Under the pieces are notes generated by a model, which was not told the DNA's origin, ran no database searches, and saw only the letters and a list, made by a program, of their open reading frames with translations. 64,000 nucleotides of DNA from Siphonodentalium dalli (Eukaryota; Mollusca; Scaphopoda; Gadilida; Siphonodentaliidae), in contig CP136061.1 in the NCBI GenBank assembly GCA_032622095.1, positions 3,782,001 through 3,846,000 of the forward strand, read 5' to 3'. The position numbers were made by a program, and so were the translations under genes. Positions 22,867 through 36,464 of the stretch are shown one piece after another; positions within the stretch are counted from its first letter, which is position 1, and each line of letters starts with the position of its first letter.

Positions 22867-24959
22867 AAGTGTTTTTTATTTTTAAATGCATATTGTTTAT
22901 GTTTTATGTGTTTATCAACTTGTTCGATACCTTAAAGTCACGCCTTACTTTTCTTACTGGTCCTGACTGCGAACCTACATTTATAAACATTGAAAATCCA
23001 GAAATGTACTGAGGTCACAGTCGTTGCACATTTTAAAATGTTCTTAATGTCCTCAATTCTCTTACCAAATCATCAACACCCCCGTGTACGTGGTATCGCC
23101 AAAACCGAGGGTATCGCCAAAACCGAGAATATGTGAAAGTCATTTTCACGTATATGATATGGGGATATGTTTGTTTCTCATCGTAAAACAGACAACGAAC
23201 AACGCATGTGTATGTCCACATGAAGCAGGAGTATTTATCCACGCGATGTCAATCAGTTTTCCCAGATCAACCATTTAATATTTTTTGGCGAATTTTTTCA
23301 ATAGTGTTTTTACTTTTTCTCACTCAAATTTTCGAGAACAACCACCCACTAGTATAGTTCCTGGACGTCCACGCTGCCAACACAAATGCCGGTATATAGT
23401 TGAATCTGTCAATGAAGCATAGGGTTGAACAGAATTTTAAAACTTAGTGTCGTTCTCAATATACGCGCGATATGGATGGACCACTGTCGGCCCAGAAAGA
23501 TGTTAACGCCACAGATGAAGATGTTACGAAACGCCGAGCATCTGTGCAGTAAATATGCATATCACTTAAGGAGTTTTGATGCGTTTTCTGGTGTTTTTAT
23601 GTGTATCTGAGACTGATCAATTGGACTGCGAATGTCATCTGAAATATGAATCCATAACATATTCTAAATATTGTGTACATATCTATTATGAATGTATTTC
23701 AATTGAAATTAATTGAACATCCATCTCAGAATTCAGATCTGCGATCTCAAAAAGGTGAATGAATGATAACGCGATGTCTCGATCACACGCACGCGAGAGA
23801 TGTCGTTCGTATGCATGCAGATAACGGATATTCGTTTAGTATTAACATGCTTGGGGTTTGTATATAGACCACACACGCAGGACGACATGCTACGGCGTAT
23901 CAACGATTTGTTAACATCATGTTTATTTTACAGACTTTATGACTCGTTCCCACTCGAGTAGACCGTTACGCAACAATAAAACCGAATCATCTTATCGAAT
24001 ATACATATATCGCTACAAATTATGCAATTATGGCCCTTTTAAGAGTCATCAGATAATATTGTAACGATCCTATGTTAACCCTAAACATCCGTAGAAATAT
24101 GATCAGAATGTATTATGTGTGGCACACGTGTGTGCTTTCCCATCTGGAGGTCGATGTGCCTCTTTATTGTGCCTATGTAGCACATGTAGTCAGGTCACAC
24201 AAAAGACATACTTTGAGTACAATAGAATGAAATTTAACTCTTGGCTAATATACATTTACACATGGACACAGCCTTTGATGTGAACTTGAGTACCCTTGTG
24301 TGACTTCCTTCTCTGCATGGTGCGGAACATCATAAATGAAGTGCGGTATAGAACATCATACAAGTTGATAGAATTGAATACATGAGTATGTTATTCATAT
24401 GTCAGTTTCCAGTTTTAATTTCGATTAGCACGATGTGAATATGATGTACCTAGTTTTATATATATATTTTTTTTTTATGATACGCAGCAGGTAGTGACAA
24501 TGTTTGTTCGGGTCACAATTTGTACAGTGGTGAATTATCTGCATCCAGCAGAGGGGTTAGGTGTGGGTTCCGAAGTGATACCTCACTCCTATACAAAACA
24601 CTATGTTGGTATGTGGCATTATATGTAGTATATATTTCAGTATACAATGCTTATTGCCATTTCTGGGTCAAAATTTATGATAATTTTTAAAAAATAAAAT
24701 AGGCATGAGGGGAAAATAATTCAGCTTGCAGAAAAAAACGATGTTTGAGCTGATGTTGACCATCCCACCAGCGCCTAAGTATCTGGACCATTTTTCTACC
24801 ACCCTCTTGACTATATGCTATTGATAAATCAGAGCACAGTTCTATCCGAGAGTTTCCTCACCGCATCCATTGGGGGGAGCACCGAACTATATTTACACAC
24901 AGCGAACATGTTGACGACAACTCGCACGATTAGGGACGTGGCTTGTGGTTCTCTGTTGC
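22867..24959. other. Non-coding stretch
   Basis: Small direct repeats only (GGTATCGCCAAAACCGAG twice in tandem at 23091-23127). No gene recognised. Confidence 0.35.
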
Positions 24960-25215
24960 CTGTGTCTCAAGCTTCCCAACTGTTGAAGAGTTCCAACCCA
25001 ACACCCCCATATTGTTGGATAATTTCAAACTGATTGACATTTTAGTCCAACAATATTCACATGAAGTAAGTCAATACTCGAGCTGTGGTTTAAAAACATA
25101 AATGTTCACAATATTGGTTGGAAACTCAAAGTATTGGTAAATTTTAACCTATATTCTGTCGGAAATTCCAACTTTTGGCTAAAGTTGGCGAGGAGTGGGA
25201 CACACACAAGCCAAC
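24960..25215 (+). repeat. Diverged copy of the GTTGGAAATT repeat family
   Basis: Same order of motifs as 18580-18850: CACCCCC, TTGGATAATTTCAAACTGAT, CATTTTAGTCCAA, AACCTATxxTxxG, AAAGTTGGxG, GTGGGACACAC. Confidence 0.5.
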
Positions 25216-27520
25216 CGTCTCCACCTCCCCAAACACGGTGTGTCGGTGACATTGCAGAAATCTGACATTTTAATCCATCAATATCGCCCAACAAGCCTGT
25301 TTTGCGTGATATACGAAACTATCTTCTATCATTCAGTTTTGGGTCCTGATTGTCGCCGCAAATGGCGCGGGTATATGTCCTTGTGATTACCGTACAACGA
25401 TGGTTCTATCGGTATTATCACATTCCATCTTATAATATTCAATATTCTGCTGAATAAAACCACTTATCCAAATAGATCGTGTCGTGGTCAATGTGGCTCA
25501 TTCTAGCACAATTAGACTACTCACGTGGTATTATCCTGCAATGCTGGATTTACAATACATCTATATGCGTATTATGCGATATCTTCTGGGAGAGAATCAT
25601 TGACATATTCAGGATCCGGGCTTTCGATCGTCTGCAATCCCTCTCACAAGAGAATTTAAGGGCGCTACTTCTAGAAAGTACGGCCTATTGTGAATGCATA
25701 TATAGGGGATTGTTCTAATGTCCCATAGTGTCCAGTGGTGAAGGTAGACTGGACGCGTACGGAAACAAATGAAACGTCCAGAAGATTTGATAACTTTATA
25801 TTTGTATAAGTCTCTGCCGGTAAGCACTATGTATACAGGTTATATAGAGATGTTGCGGGTAGCAAGGTTCCAGGAGAAGTGAAGTCCTCGCTCCCGAGAA
25901 CGGGTAGTTATTTTCTAGTGTTGGTGGTATCATGTGTCCATATACGGTATGATGTGTCATTATATCCACGTGATATATACGTTCACTATAGCGTATATCA
26001 CACTGTTGTTACTGGATTGTTCTATTCATTTACTCATACCTGTGTTGTACAGTGAGTGCAACCAGTCATCAGCAATTAGGGTATGATCTTGTTATTTATG
26101 TGTGTACGCTCATATTCATCGTATTATTTGTATATCTCCTGCACATTGTGCTTATCATTATATTAACCCTATTAATACAGACAACGGGGAATGGAAGATT
26201 ATCCCAGATCCGGGAACACATCAAACTATATCTACCATACTATCTTATGTACTATCGGACACTAACTACGGGGACTGGTCGTTGATCCCGCTGTGTTTTG
26301 TTCTATACACGAGTGCAACCCAATGTAGGGCACTCGTGTCTAACGCAATGTGCCCCTGGCATGTGATTCTCTTGCCATTTTTCGCCATATTTGAGTATAT
26401 ATATATATTGTTTTCCTTATAAATGTATAGTGTATATAATCTCAACAGAGGCGGTATTAAAGATATATATAATAGTGGTGAATAAAAGCTAAGTTGACCC
26501 AATGTGGATACGGTATAAATGTGGGATTACAGTCAAATACATCATATATTTATAGCAACCACCCCGGTGGGTGTTTATACCTAAGGCGTGTGTGAATGAT
26601 GACGTCATATGATTTTTCTATATATATTTCTATACGATGGAACGATTTTCAGGAAAGAGTGTATGCATTTTTTCGGAATTAACACGTGACTTCCGCTCGT
26701 CACTGCGCAGAATCCAGCAGAAACTACAGTACAGGGTGCTCAGATATAGCGGTGGAATACTCGGACAACAACTGATCAAATTAATTCCCAGGTTCTAGGT
26801 CAGAGTACTCAGTTCTTACCGAGAATTAAATACAGTTTTTTCATCTGATAAAATTCATTGTGATATTACAAGCATAATAAGTAAATAACTAATTATTCCC
26901 CGTCTAGCGACCGCCCTGCAATCCGGCTTACGGCAATTTAAGTGGTCCAGAAATTACTACCATATGATATATCCCATAGCCTTCACCTTGAACTTCGCCG
27001 CCATAGCAAACAGTTTTTGACAAATCGACAGTATTGCTCGCTTGATTTCGTGAATTAAGTTTTCTCCACTTCAACACTGTCGACAATTACTGAATTATGC
27101 TGTTGTGAACTGTTAGAGACAACACTGATAAAGATTCAAGAATCATTCAATCAACCAGTGAACCAAAACGTTCAACTTTCAACAGTTGAAGTTCATCATC
27201 ATGGAAATTTAAAAAAATCAAACGATTCAATTTCAAAGAAAGAATTCTGTGTTGCGGCGTGCAATGTATAGGCCTATTGCAATTGTAGTATGTTTCCTAA
27301 TTCACAGTTACCGTCTTATCATGTGTGATTCAATCAGTCCATAACTGATTACAATTCAAGGAAGTGATATCTGATGAAGATTTTGGCGGTGCTGTTGTGA
27401 ACACATACATGGTCCTGGATCGAGGCATTTTTATTCAAATCCAAGTTTTTTAAAGGTAGGTCTGTTTGCTTAAAAAATTTAATTTTGATTTAATGTTATT
27501 CATTTAATCGTTTTTCATCA
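25216..27520. other. Non-coding stretch with one clean hairpin
   Basis: No gene recognised. ACACGAGTGC (26307-26316) and GCACTCGTGT (26330-26339) form a perfect 10-bp stem with a 13-nt loop. Confidence 0.4.
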
Positions 27521-28220
27521 TTTGACAATTTGTCGTCATTCGTTACTGTCGTCAGTGCCACAGTCAGTGTGTACGTTTGTCGTCATTCCTGTTTGGTTGT
27601 CGTCTATCGACTATCGTTTTTCGTCCTTGGTAGTTTGTCGTCGTGTTTATTGTTGGTCATTCGTTTTCATCCTTTGTTTATTTGTCATCAGTCGTGTTTT
27701 TCGTTGCAAGTACACTGCGACCCAATTGTAGTTATCCAGTGTGGAGCCGCGGCGTACAATGTAGTTGCATTTTGGCCACGGTGGCAATACTATTACTAAC
27801 TGCACTGTGGTTAAGTGGAAACTAGTTTTGTCCAGCAGGGTACATTATATCCCGTAGATTTTCGACTAGGATTGCCTATTAAAGCACAAACCAGGCGAAC
27901 GAAAAATACATGTACCATAGGTTACACATAATTTTGAAACCTGCAGGCCTGGGTCGATGTGTTTGTCGTCCAGACATTTTTCGTCGTCGATCATTCGACA
28001 TTGTGTTTATCGTTGGCCGTTTGTTTTTTCGTCATCAGTAATTTTTGGTCATCGATCGTTCGATATCGTGTTTAATAGTCATTGGCCGTTTGTTTTTCGT
28101 CATCAGTCATTTTTCGTTGTCGGTCAGTATTTTGCTTTGTTGTTTTTTGTCATTTGTCATCGTCATTTATCGGGCATTTGCCACCATTCGTCAGCCAGTG
28201 TGTTTTTTCGTTAGTTGTTT
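27521..28220. repeat. Degenerate TCGTC/CATCAGT-rich low-complexity region
   Basis: Two blocks (27521-27720 and 27955-28220) repeat words such as TTTGTCGTCATTCGTT, TTTTTCGTCATCAGT and TCGATCGTTCGATATCG at irregular spacing. The open frames here are by-products of the repeated words. Confidence 0.5.
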
Positions 28221-28530
28221 TTATTGTCCTTCATTAGACGTTGGTTGGTTTTCGGAACTTCTGCAGTCCTTCGAATTTGGAAAACGTAGGTGCCCGATAT
28301 ATCGCTCGGAGCTTTTGGGATTTGCGCGCGCCTTTTTTGAGGGAGCACAATTCAAATTAACATCGATGAAATTATTACTGAATAAAGACAAACACAAGTA
28401 TAATGGTATATTGGTATGCACACGTTTAATTCCAAGTGTGGCAACAGAAACAGAAATAAAAACATTTGTTTATATTGTACATTTAGTCCACATGATGATA
28501 ACATCAACAATCCCGGTGAATCTGATCATG

Positions 28531-28879
28531 GTAATTAGTCGGTTGGCGATTATCGCAATACGATACTAGTAGGGGAACACATTGTGCGTAACGTAACTAT
28601 CACAAGTATAACGTATGATGATAACATCGCCAGTTTCATGGTTCAGACGTTTTAAACAAATCATCTTCGGCTTGTTTTATTTTATTTTTTATGAAAAACT
28701 TAAAAGAATAATATTAAAACGAGGTGATATATATATATAACAACAAACAGAATCAAATTAGCCATTTTCCTGTGAAACCCAGAACAGGCAAGCTACGGTA
28801 GGTACAAAAATTGGTGATATCTGAGTACGAACGTCGGATTGTTCCCCTATCGTATTGCGATAATCGCCAACCTAATTGG
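28531..28879. repeat. Inverted repeat pair, ~38-bp arms
   Basis: GGTTGGCGATTATCGCAATA..GGGGAAC on the left (28531-28577) is the reverse complement of 28841-28879, apart from a few extra bases. The interval between the arms is about 260 bp and AT-rich. Confidence 0.65.
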
Positions 28880-28937
28880 TCGACTTCCGCATCTGAGAGC
28901 GCATGCTCATCAGACTCGCTTAAAGTTTCAGAAAAGG

Positions 28938-29192
28938 CTGAATGGAATCAGGATAGGCAGGTCCGGTCTATGCATGTGTCATTTTTTGACGCGCACGACA
29001 AGAGGATCGAACACTTCCACAACTGTTCTAGTTTGGGTCAAACACGCACAATGCGTTGTCAAGCTGATCAAATTGACCGTATGGTTTACGGAACTTTAGT
29101 TAAGCGGAACGCTCAGTTTTATTTGACAAAATATTATTACATTAAAAACTGCGCATGCGCAGACCGGACCTGCCTATCCTGATTCCATTCAG
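28938..29192. mobile_element. Small TIR element (MITE candidate)
   Basis: CTGAATGGAATCAGGATAGG plus 12 further bases (28938-28969) is repeated exactly inverted at 29161-29192. At 255 bp with no ORF it is MITE-sized. I saw no clear target-site duplication. Confidence 0.55.
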
Positions 29193-30239
29193 TGCCCACC
29201 TAAAGGTTCATACTCGGAAGTGTAATCCTAATCGTATCACTGCTGAGAAAGATACATGGTGAATAGTCTTGTCGGCGTTTAACCATTGGTGTGTTTTGTT
29301 TGTTAAAATCTCGTTCACTGGTTGCAAATTTCGAGGTGCGCATTTGAAAATAGAGCGGAAGAAGTCAGTCACATCACTTGGTCTATTATATTATATTATA
29401 TTTTGGAATTTCTGTCTGTGTGTTATAGACTCGAAAACTGCACAACTGATCTGGCTAAAATTTGGTAATCCAAAGGTCTACTGTACATGTACTTTGATCC
29501 CGGGAACTATATGGGTAGGTATAATTGCATGTGCGACTGTGTTCGTGACTGCGACCTCGATATATACTCATACATTGATACCGGTAGGCAACGTTGTTCC
29601 CTAAATAGCCTGGATGAAGCCAGGCACATCAGCTACTGTATATGTACATATATACATGTAATAAATAATAATTTAGAAATAACAGTTACCAAATTATGAA
29701 AATTTCCTCAAGAATATACTAATAGTGTGAATATTGATCCTATTATGCAGAGGCGGACTGGCCGATCGGGAGACCGGTAAATTTCCCGATGGGCCGGAGG
29801 CCGGAAAAATTCTGATTCCACGTGATTTTCTATCAAGCGAGAATCCGAGGGGTTTTTTTTACGGTTTGGGTGGGGGGTATATGTGTATGGGCCGCCCAAC
29901 CACAACTTGGGCCGCAAATGAAACCGACGTGGGCCGCCACATGTGTTGTTTAACCAGCCGTGTATACAATAAGATGGTACTCTTCTCACATAAATTCATG
30001 AGGGCAGAGGCGGACTGCATGGCCGATCGGGAGACCGGGAAAATTCCGGACGTGGGCCGCCACATGTGTTGTTTAACCAGCCGAATTGGCTGATCGTAAT
30101 TTTGACATTAAATGAACTTGTCGGCATCATATAACACCACGTAAAGACCCCATTAATCTCGAGATTTTAACGGTAACTCCCAGCTGTAAATCCCAAAAAA
30201 ATTCTTACGCACCCCTCCCCCAATTGAAATTTACAAGAA
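29193..30239. other. Non-coding stretch with a ~250-bp duplicated motif
   Basis: GGCGGACTG..GGCCGATCGGGAGACCGG occurs at about 29751 and again at about 30006, and GACGTGGGCCGCCACATGTG with TTTAACCAGCCG at about 29926 and 30049. These look like partly duplicated remnants of one repeat. Confidence 0.5.
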
Positions 30240-30625
30240 AATAGGAACGCTTCAGTTGATGCCAGTCTAGTTTATCGGATTCGAGAATTTCTTGTATAGT
30301 TTTCAAAATGTTCTCACCCCGGGCCGAACAACCATGAACAGCCCGGTGTGTCCTGGTCTCTTGTCCGTAGCCGTGTGCATTTATCTGGAGTTAGACCGCT
30401 ATATGTTAGATTTTATGCAATTTTTCAGGTAAAAATATGTGAATGGTCTCATACCGGGAATATATAGAACCATGGTTTATGAATATATATGATATTAGAC
30501 CAGAGGTGCAAATGGAATTATGCAAAAACATGTATTTGGTCTGCATCTGATGCAAGGGGGGGGGGGTGCAAATGGAATTATGCAAAAATATGTATTTGGT
30601 CTGATTCAAGGGGGGGGTGCAGTTG
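30240..30625 (-). repeat. Inverted copy of the hairpin-bearing repeat, with 61-bp tandem
   Basis: Reverse complement of the 17320-17720 copy, including the GGGCCGAAC..CCCGGTGTG hairpin. At 30507-30625 a 61-bp unit (TGCAAATGGAATTATGC...GGGGG) occurs twice. Confidence 0.6.
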
Positions 30626-31199
30626 GAATTTTCCAAGGTAGACTGTGGCTTATACCGGTAATGCAGTATGTTGTAAACAAACAACAAAAGTTCATATACT
30701 GGTACTAGTACATGTACATGTACATGCAGTGGGGGTCTACTCGGTGTTGAGTGTTTTGCTTATCGCATACTCTTTACATACATGTACATGTAATGTTTGT
30801 TTACGTAAGATGACTTTTGCTTACAAACAATGTAACACAAAGTACTAACATAACATTATGATAACAACATGCTGAAATTAATGTGGTACATGTACCGGTA
30901 TTTATGATTTGTATAAGAACAAGGTTTGATTATTATAATATTAATTCTGTATTAAATATGGTGGTTTTAATGGATCATGGATGTGACTATTTTAACACAA
31001 TACCCAGCGCCAACACTTACCCGACCTTTAGAAAGATCCTCATGGACATATATCATAATTTTCTTCAACGTCTGGTGTGACAACCCGCTAATACCTGTAG
31101 ACCGTGTTATCATAACCGAACGGCAGTGACCGTTTACATACCACTGTCATCATGTCATTGCCAATTCATTAAATGCGACACATCACATATTCATTATTA

Positions 31200-33680
31200 G
31201 CTCATCTTACTTTGTAAGTTTGAGCTATTGCCATGGGTTGGCATCCGTCGTGCGTGTGTACATGTACATGTATGTCCGTCAACAATTTCCTTTGGCGCGG
31301 GCTACAGGTCGTACATTTGGTCTGATCTTTAGGAAATTTTTCAAGAATGTTGACATTGACATGTAGATGGGAATGAGTCATTTTGGGGTCATTGGCCAAA
31401 AAACATGGCCGCTGACGGCCATCTTTGATTTCAAAATTAAATCAATTGGCGCGGTCTACAGGTCGTACTGTTTGTCTAATCATCATGAAATTTTTCATGG
31501 ATGTTAATAATGACATGTAGATGGGAATGAGTCATTTTGGGGTCGTTCGGCCGAAAAAACAAGGCCACCAGCAGCCATCTTGGATTTTACTCTTTGCATG
31601 ACTAAATCCTTTGGCACAGGCTTCAAGTCCTTACTTTGGTCAGATCATTATGAAATTTGTCATGAATGTTGACATTGACATGTAGATGGGAATGAGTCAT
31701 TTTGGGGTCATTTGGCCAAAAAACATGGCTGCTGGTGGCCATCTTGGATTTTACTCTTTGCATCACTAAATCCTTTGACACATCCTACAGACCACATCTC
31801 TGATCCCATCATCACCAAACTTCATATGGATCATCGGGGTGACCTCTAGATGGGAACGATTCATTTTGTGGTCATTTGGCCAAAAAACATGGCCACCGTC
31901 AGCCATCTTGAATTTTACTCTTTGCATCACTAAATAATTTCGCGCGGTCTACAGGTCGTATCTTTGGTCGGATCTTTATGAAATTTGTCATGAATGTTGA
32001 AATTGACATGTAGATGGGAACGAGCCATTTTGGGGTCATTCGGCCAAAAAACATGGCCGCTGGTGGCCATGTTGGATTTCAAATTTGAATCCATTGGCAC
32101 GGGCTACAGGCCGTACTGTTTGTTTGATCATCATAAAATTTGTCATGAATGTTGACATTTACATGTAGATGGGAACGAGTAATTTTAGGATCAATCAGCC
32201 AAAAAACATGGCCGCTGGTGGCCATATTGGATTTTACTCTTTGCATCACTAAATCCTTTGACACATCCTACAGACCACATCCCTGATCCGATCATCACCA
32301 AACTTCATATGGATCATCGGGGTGACCTCTTGGTGGGTATGAGTCATTTTGGGGTCATTCGGCCAAAAAACATGGCCGCCGGCAGCCATATTGGATTTTA
32401 CTCTTTGCATCACTAAATACTTTGACACACCCTACATACCACATCCCTGATCTGATCATCACCAAACTTCATATGGATCATCAGGGTGACCTCTTGATGG
32501 GTATGAGTCATTCTGGGGTCATTCAGCAAAAATATATGGCCACCAATGGCCATTTTGGATTTTACTCTTTGTATGACTAAATATTGCTACAAAATCCATT
32601 AGCATGGGCTATAGACCTATCTGTTTTTTTTTATCTTCATGAAATTTGTCATGGATGTTGACATTGACATGTAGATGGGAAACGAGTCATTTTGGGATCA
32701 TTCGGCAAAAAAACATGGCCGCCGGTGGCCATTTTAGAATTTACTCTTTGCATCACTAAATCCTTTGGTACACCCTACAGACCACATCCTATCATTATGA
32801 AACTTGTCATGAATGTTAATATTGATATGTAGATGGGAACGAGTAATTTTGGGGGTCATTCAGCCATCTTGGATTTCAAAATTGAATCCGTTGACGCGGG
32901 CTACAGGCCGTACTGCTGTACTGTTTGTCTGATCTTCATAAAAATTATCATGGATGTTGACAGGTCGGATCATAATGAAATTTGTGATGAATGTTAACAA
33001 TTACTTGTAAATGCAAACAAGTCTTTTTGGGATCATTCAGCAAAAAAACATGGCTGTCAGCGGCCATCTTGGATTTTACTATTTGCATAACTAGGCCTTT
33101 CCACATTCCTAATCACTCCATTGACTGTAACACATGAAATTATTCCCTTTCCAATTTGAGCTACAGTGTCATTGACACTTTCATTAAATTTGTCATGGAT
33201 GTTAAAATTGACATAGATGGGAAACGAGTAATTTTGGGGTTGTTCAGCCAAAAACATGGCCACCAGCAGCCATCTTGGATTATACTCGTTGCATGACTAA
33301 ATTCTTTGTCAAGGGCTACAAGTCTTATCTTTGGTCAAATCATTTACATGTAGATGGGAAAAGATTCATTTTGAATTCAATCAAGAAACCCGGTCGCCAG
33401 CAGCCATCTTGTATTTTACTCTTTGCACGACTAAATCCTTTGACATGGGCTACAGGTCGTATCTTTTGTTGGATCATCATGAAATTTGTGAAGGATGTTA
33501 ACAATGACATGTAAATAGGAAGGAGTCTTTTTTGGGTCATTTGGCAAAAAAAACATGGCTGTCGCGGCCATCTTGGATTTTAATCTTTGCATAACTAGGC
33601 CTTTCAACTTTCCACATTCCTAATTGCTCCATTAACTGTAACACATGAAATTATTTCCTTTCCACATTGAGCTACAGTGT
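31200..33680 (+). repeat. Degenerate tandem array, ~14 units of ~160 bp
   Basis: Units are anchored by ACATGTAGATGGGAA.GAGTCATTTTGGGGTCAT (about 31361, 31514, 31679, 31844, 32007, 32162, 32324, 32488 and onward), then AAAAACATGGCCGC, CCATCTTGGATTTTACTCTTTGCAT, ACTAAAT and GGCTACAGGTCGTA. Spacing is 150-180 bp. The array opens with AGTTTGAGCTATTGCCATGG. No coding function seen. Confidence 0.8.
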
Positions 33681-33780
33681 CATTGACACTTTCATAATTA
33701 CATTTCAGTCAATTCACATTTTCAGCTGCATATATGTAAACCAATTTCATCATTAAAGAAATTGCAAATTCATCGTTGAT

Positions 33781-34240
33781 CATCATCTCAACATTTCATT
33801 AAAGTGAGACTTTATGTTCACACATCGATTCATTCAGGCAACATTTTTTCCATTTCTACACTGGTCATTGCATTGATCGTCTTCAATGGGGATAATATAT
33901 AACTCTATATGTATATCATCGTTAACTATTAAAGTGAAATTTCTCTTCCACCCAATCGATATTGCATTAAAATGACGCTTCATATTCATTACACTTCATT
34001 CAATAATTTCTGTTTGTACATGTACATCGCTTATTGCATTGATTGCCTTCAGGTAAGGTAATCTATGTCCGACTCAAAATATTAAAGTGACGCATCATAT
34101 TCACAACACTTCATTCCATAATTTCTTTTCCTACATACTTGTAGTTTACATGTACTAGTATTGCATTGATTGCCTGCAGCTAAGGTAATCTATGACCGAC
34201 TCAAATAATACAAATATTAAAGGCATTCCATTTCCATCCA
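33781..34240 (+). repeat. Three diverged units of ~130 bp
   Basis: Each unit has TTAAAGTGA, ACTTCATTC.ATAATTTCT and ATTGCATTGATTGCCT, and the last two also GGTAATCTATG.CCGACTCAAA. Confidence 0.6.
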
Positions 34241-34300
34241 TTAATATTAATTTAATTCTAAGGAAACTTCTGCTGTGATATATATATGTATATATACATA

Positions 34301-34817
34301 CAGGGTACTACATGTGCTACACCACTCGGAGAAATGTCTGTGTCATCACACTAAAATACCATGTTAGAACTTGAATTGATATATTCGTAATCGTATATAG
34401 TCACCAATAGCCAGGTTACTACCGTAGTACCTGACATTGCCCATCTAGTGAACTATTCAAACACAACAGGCCTGGTTGATTTCGCTGTGGGATGATGGTT
34501 CACTTCCATCCTCAAGCTATGGCATAATTTTGTTCTGACGTGCAGGGGTAGATATGCTTGAGGCCCCACCACAGTTCAATTTACACCAGGTTCTCAGCTA
34601 TTATGATCTTATGTTCGAACTTTACTTATATGTTTGGACTGATCATAACCATGATTTTAATGCTGGGTTTGAATAGTTCACCGGATGGACAATGTCTGCT
34701 ACTACCGTAGTAACCCGGCTATTGGTGACTATATACGATAACGAATATATCAATCCAAGTTCTAACATGGTATTTGTGTGACGACACAGACATTTCTCCG
34801 AGTGGTGTAGTACCCTG
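34301..34817. mobile_element. Foldback/MITE element with long terminal inverted repeats
   Basis: The ends CAGGGTACTAC and GTAGTACCCTG are perfect inverted copies, each followed outward by TA (34299-34300 and 34818-34819), as in Tc1/mariner-type insertions. The inverted arms are about 160-170 bp with small differences (about 34301-34470 against 34660-34817) around a loop of about 190 bp. No ORF. The TA could also be chance in this AT-rich flank. Confidence 0.65.
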
Positions 34818-34819
34818 TA

Positions 34820-35941
34820 CGGAACATCCTATAATTATTGTAATATTGAATTTAATGATCAACTTGGTGGTTGCTCCATTACGTGTCACGTACGATCATA
34901 TTACAGTATTGATCGTGGTAGTAATATGTATTTGGCACACATCAGAACAAAACATATGTCTCTTACTATCACGATAAATTATATCAGCTGAAAAAGCAAT
35001 ATACAGCACCACCCTATTTGACAAACCACTGACAATGAATCCCGAAGAGGGACCATGCAGTTTGGCTAACAACATGAATTATGGTCATATTCCCTACTAT
35101 ACGATACCAACATAAAGAGATTCATAAGTAGTATAGACCCACCACATACTGTTAAAATATACCCGTCAGTTTAACGGTGTCAGACCGCGAAACGTGCATG
35201 ACAGCCAACTGTTGACGGTTAGGCTGTAGCATAATTATTCATTGGTACAAAACCGTTTGGGTAACTGACAGACTGTAACCAGAAACTATCAGACCGTGGT
35301 GTGTTGTTACCATTCAACACACTTTAATTAACACCGATACCGTATATAACTAATAAAGGTCAGACCATTGTTTTGTTTTTTCGCTGTTCATTACCGATCA
35401 CCGTTATGTGGTTTTAAGGACCAATGCTCGGCGGAGGAAGATTCAGTATCATAATTTTACGAATAAGGTTCCATAGTTTTATATGAAACAAGGTTTGCTC
35501 GAATTCCCAATTGATAGACAATCAAATTGCATGCACACAACTACACATGCAATTGATCATTGGTCAAATTGAGGTTACACAGAGTTAAAACGCTCACTAA
35601 AATACATGTACCGGCATGACAATTATTCAGGTTGAGAATTCTAGGTATTTGATCTTTGTTGAATTCTGCTTGATTCATTCATTCTTCACATATGTTATTT
35701 CGTCTGAGGCAAACATGCAGTATAGCCATTGACATATGTCACAGTAGTCAGTAGACCTACACACAAATTATAAATGATGAACACGCATTATAGCAGTCAA
35801 TCAGAGAGCAATATCAATCAAAATCCAAAAACTCACAAGAGACCAATTTAATGCATGTGTTTATATCTATAACAAGTAATGAAAACAAAGATGTAATGTT
35901 GATGCATTATTGAATGATCAATTGACCACAGCCCTACTAAC

Positions 35942-35944
<3 letters not shown>
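34820..35944. other. Non-coding stretch
   Basis: No gene or repeat recognised. Confidence 0.35.

Positions 35945-36001
<57 letters not shown>
35945..36001. repeat. (AT)n microsatellite
   Basis: About 28 uninterrupted AT units, sitting at the 5' breakpoint of the Penelope-like fragment. Confidence 0.95.
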
Positions 36002-36004
<3 letters not shown>

Positions 36005-36028
36005 ACGAAAGCAAAGTTCACAACTGAT

Positions 36029-36452
36029 GGGATTCCAAATCATATAGTCAGCAAATGTGGTGACAAACGGTGTGGAACATGCAATTACCTTCACACTGGA
36101 AGGTCACTGACATTAAAAAAATGGAATGACAATCTATCTGAATATATCTATGGACTGTAACTCGGAAGATATTATATATATATTATGTATTGTCTGTCAT
36201 GGATGTTCGGAGAGTTATATCGGAGAAACAGGCAATAAATTACTAGAAAGAACGCGGATCCTTAGACAACAGATAAATCAACCAGAATATCGCAAAATTT
36301 CACTGAGTGAACATTTAGATGAATGTGGAAAGAAACGATATTCGATCTTCCCATTCCAAAAACTGTTCTCAGCAAACAGAATACGCCGAACACGGAAGGA
36401 AGATTTCAACGCTGATCACTTCCGATGCAAACTAAATGCGCCCAGGAAATGA
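36029..36452 (+). pseudogene. Penelope-like element 3' fragment (GIY-YIG endonuclease domain)
   Basis: The first part reads GIPNHIV..KCGDKRCGTCNY, a C-x4-C-x2-C motif that precedes the endonuclease in Penelope-like retroelements. After a run of seven A (36115-36121) the frame shifts by one and continues with NISMDCNSEDIIYI, CHGCSESYIGETGNKLLER and HLDECGKK, the typical GIY-YIG arrangement. No reverse transcriptase is present: the fragment is 5'-truncated at the AT repeat. It ends in a stop codon 12 bp before the LTR element, which inserted just behind it. The family assignment rests on motif order. Confidence 0.7.
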
Positions 36453-36464
36453 CGCTGTGTAAAG

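Noticed and set aside
27522-28569. Overlapping plus-strand ORFs up to 174 aa
   Set aside because: They arise from repeated TCGTC/CATCAGT words and carry no domain.
31200-33680. Regular ~160-bp repeats considered as a CRISPR array
   Set aside because: Units are long, diverged and contiguous, with no short identical repeats and unique spacers; the context is an animal genome.
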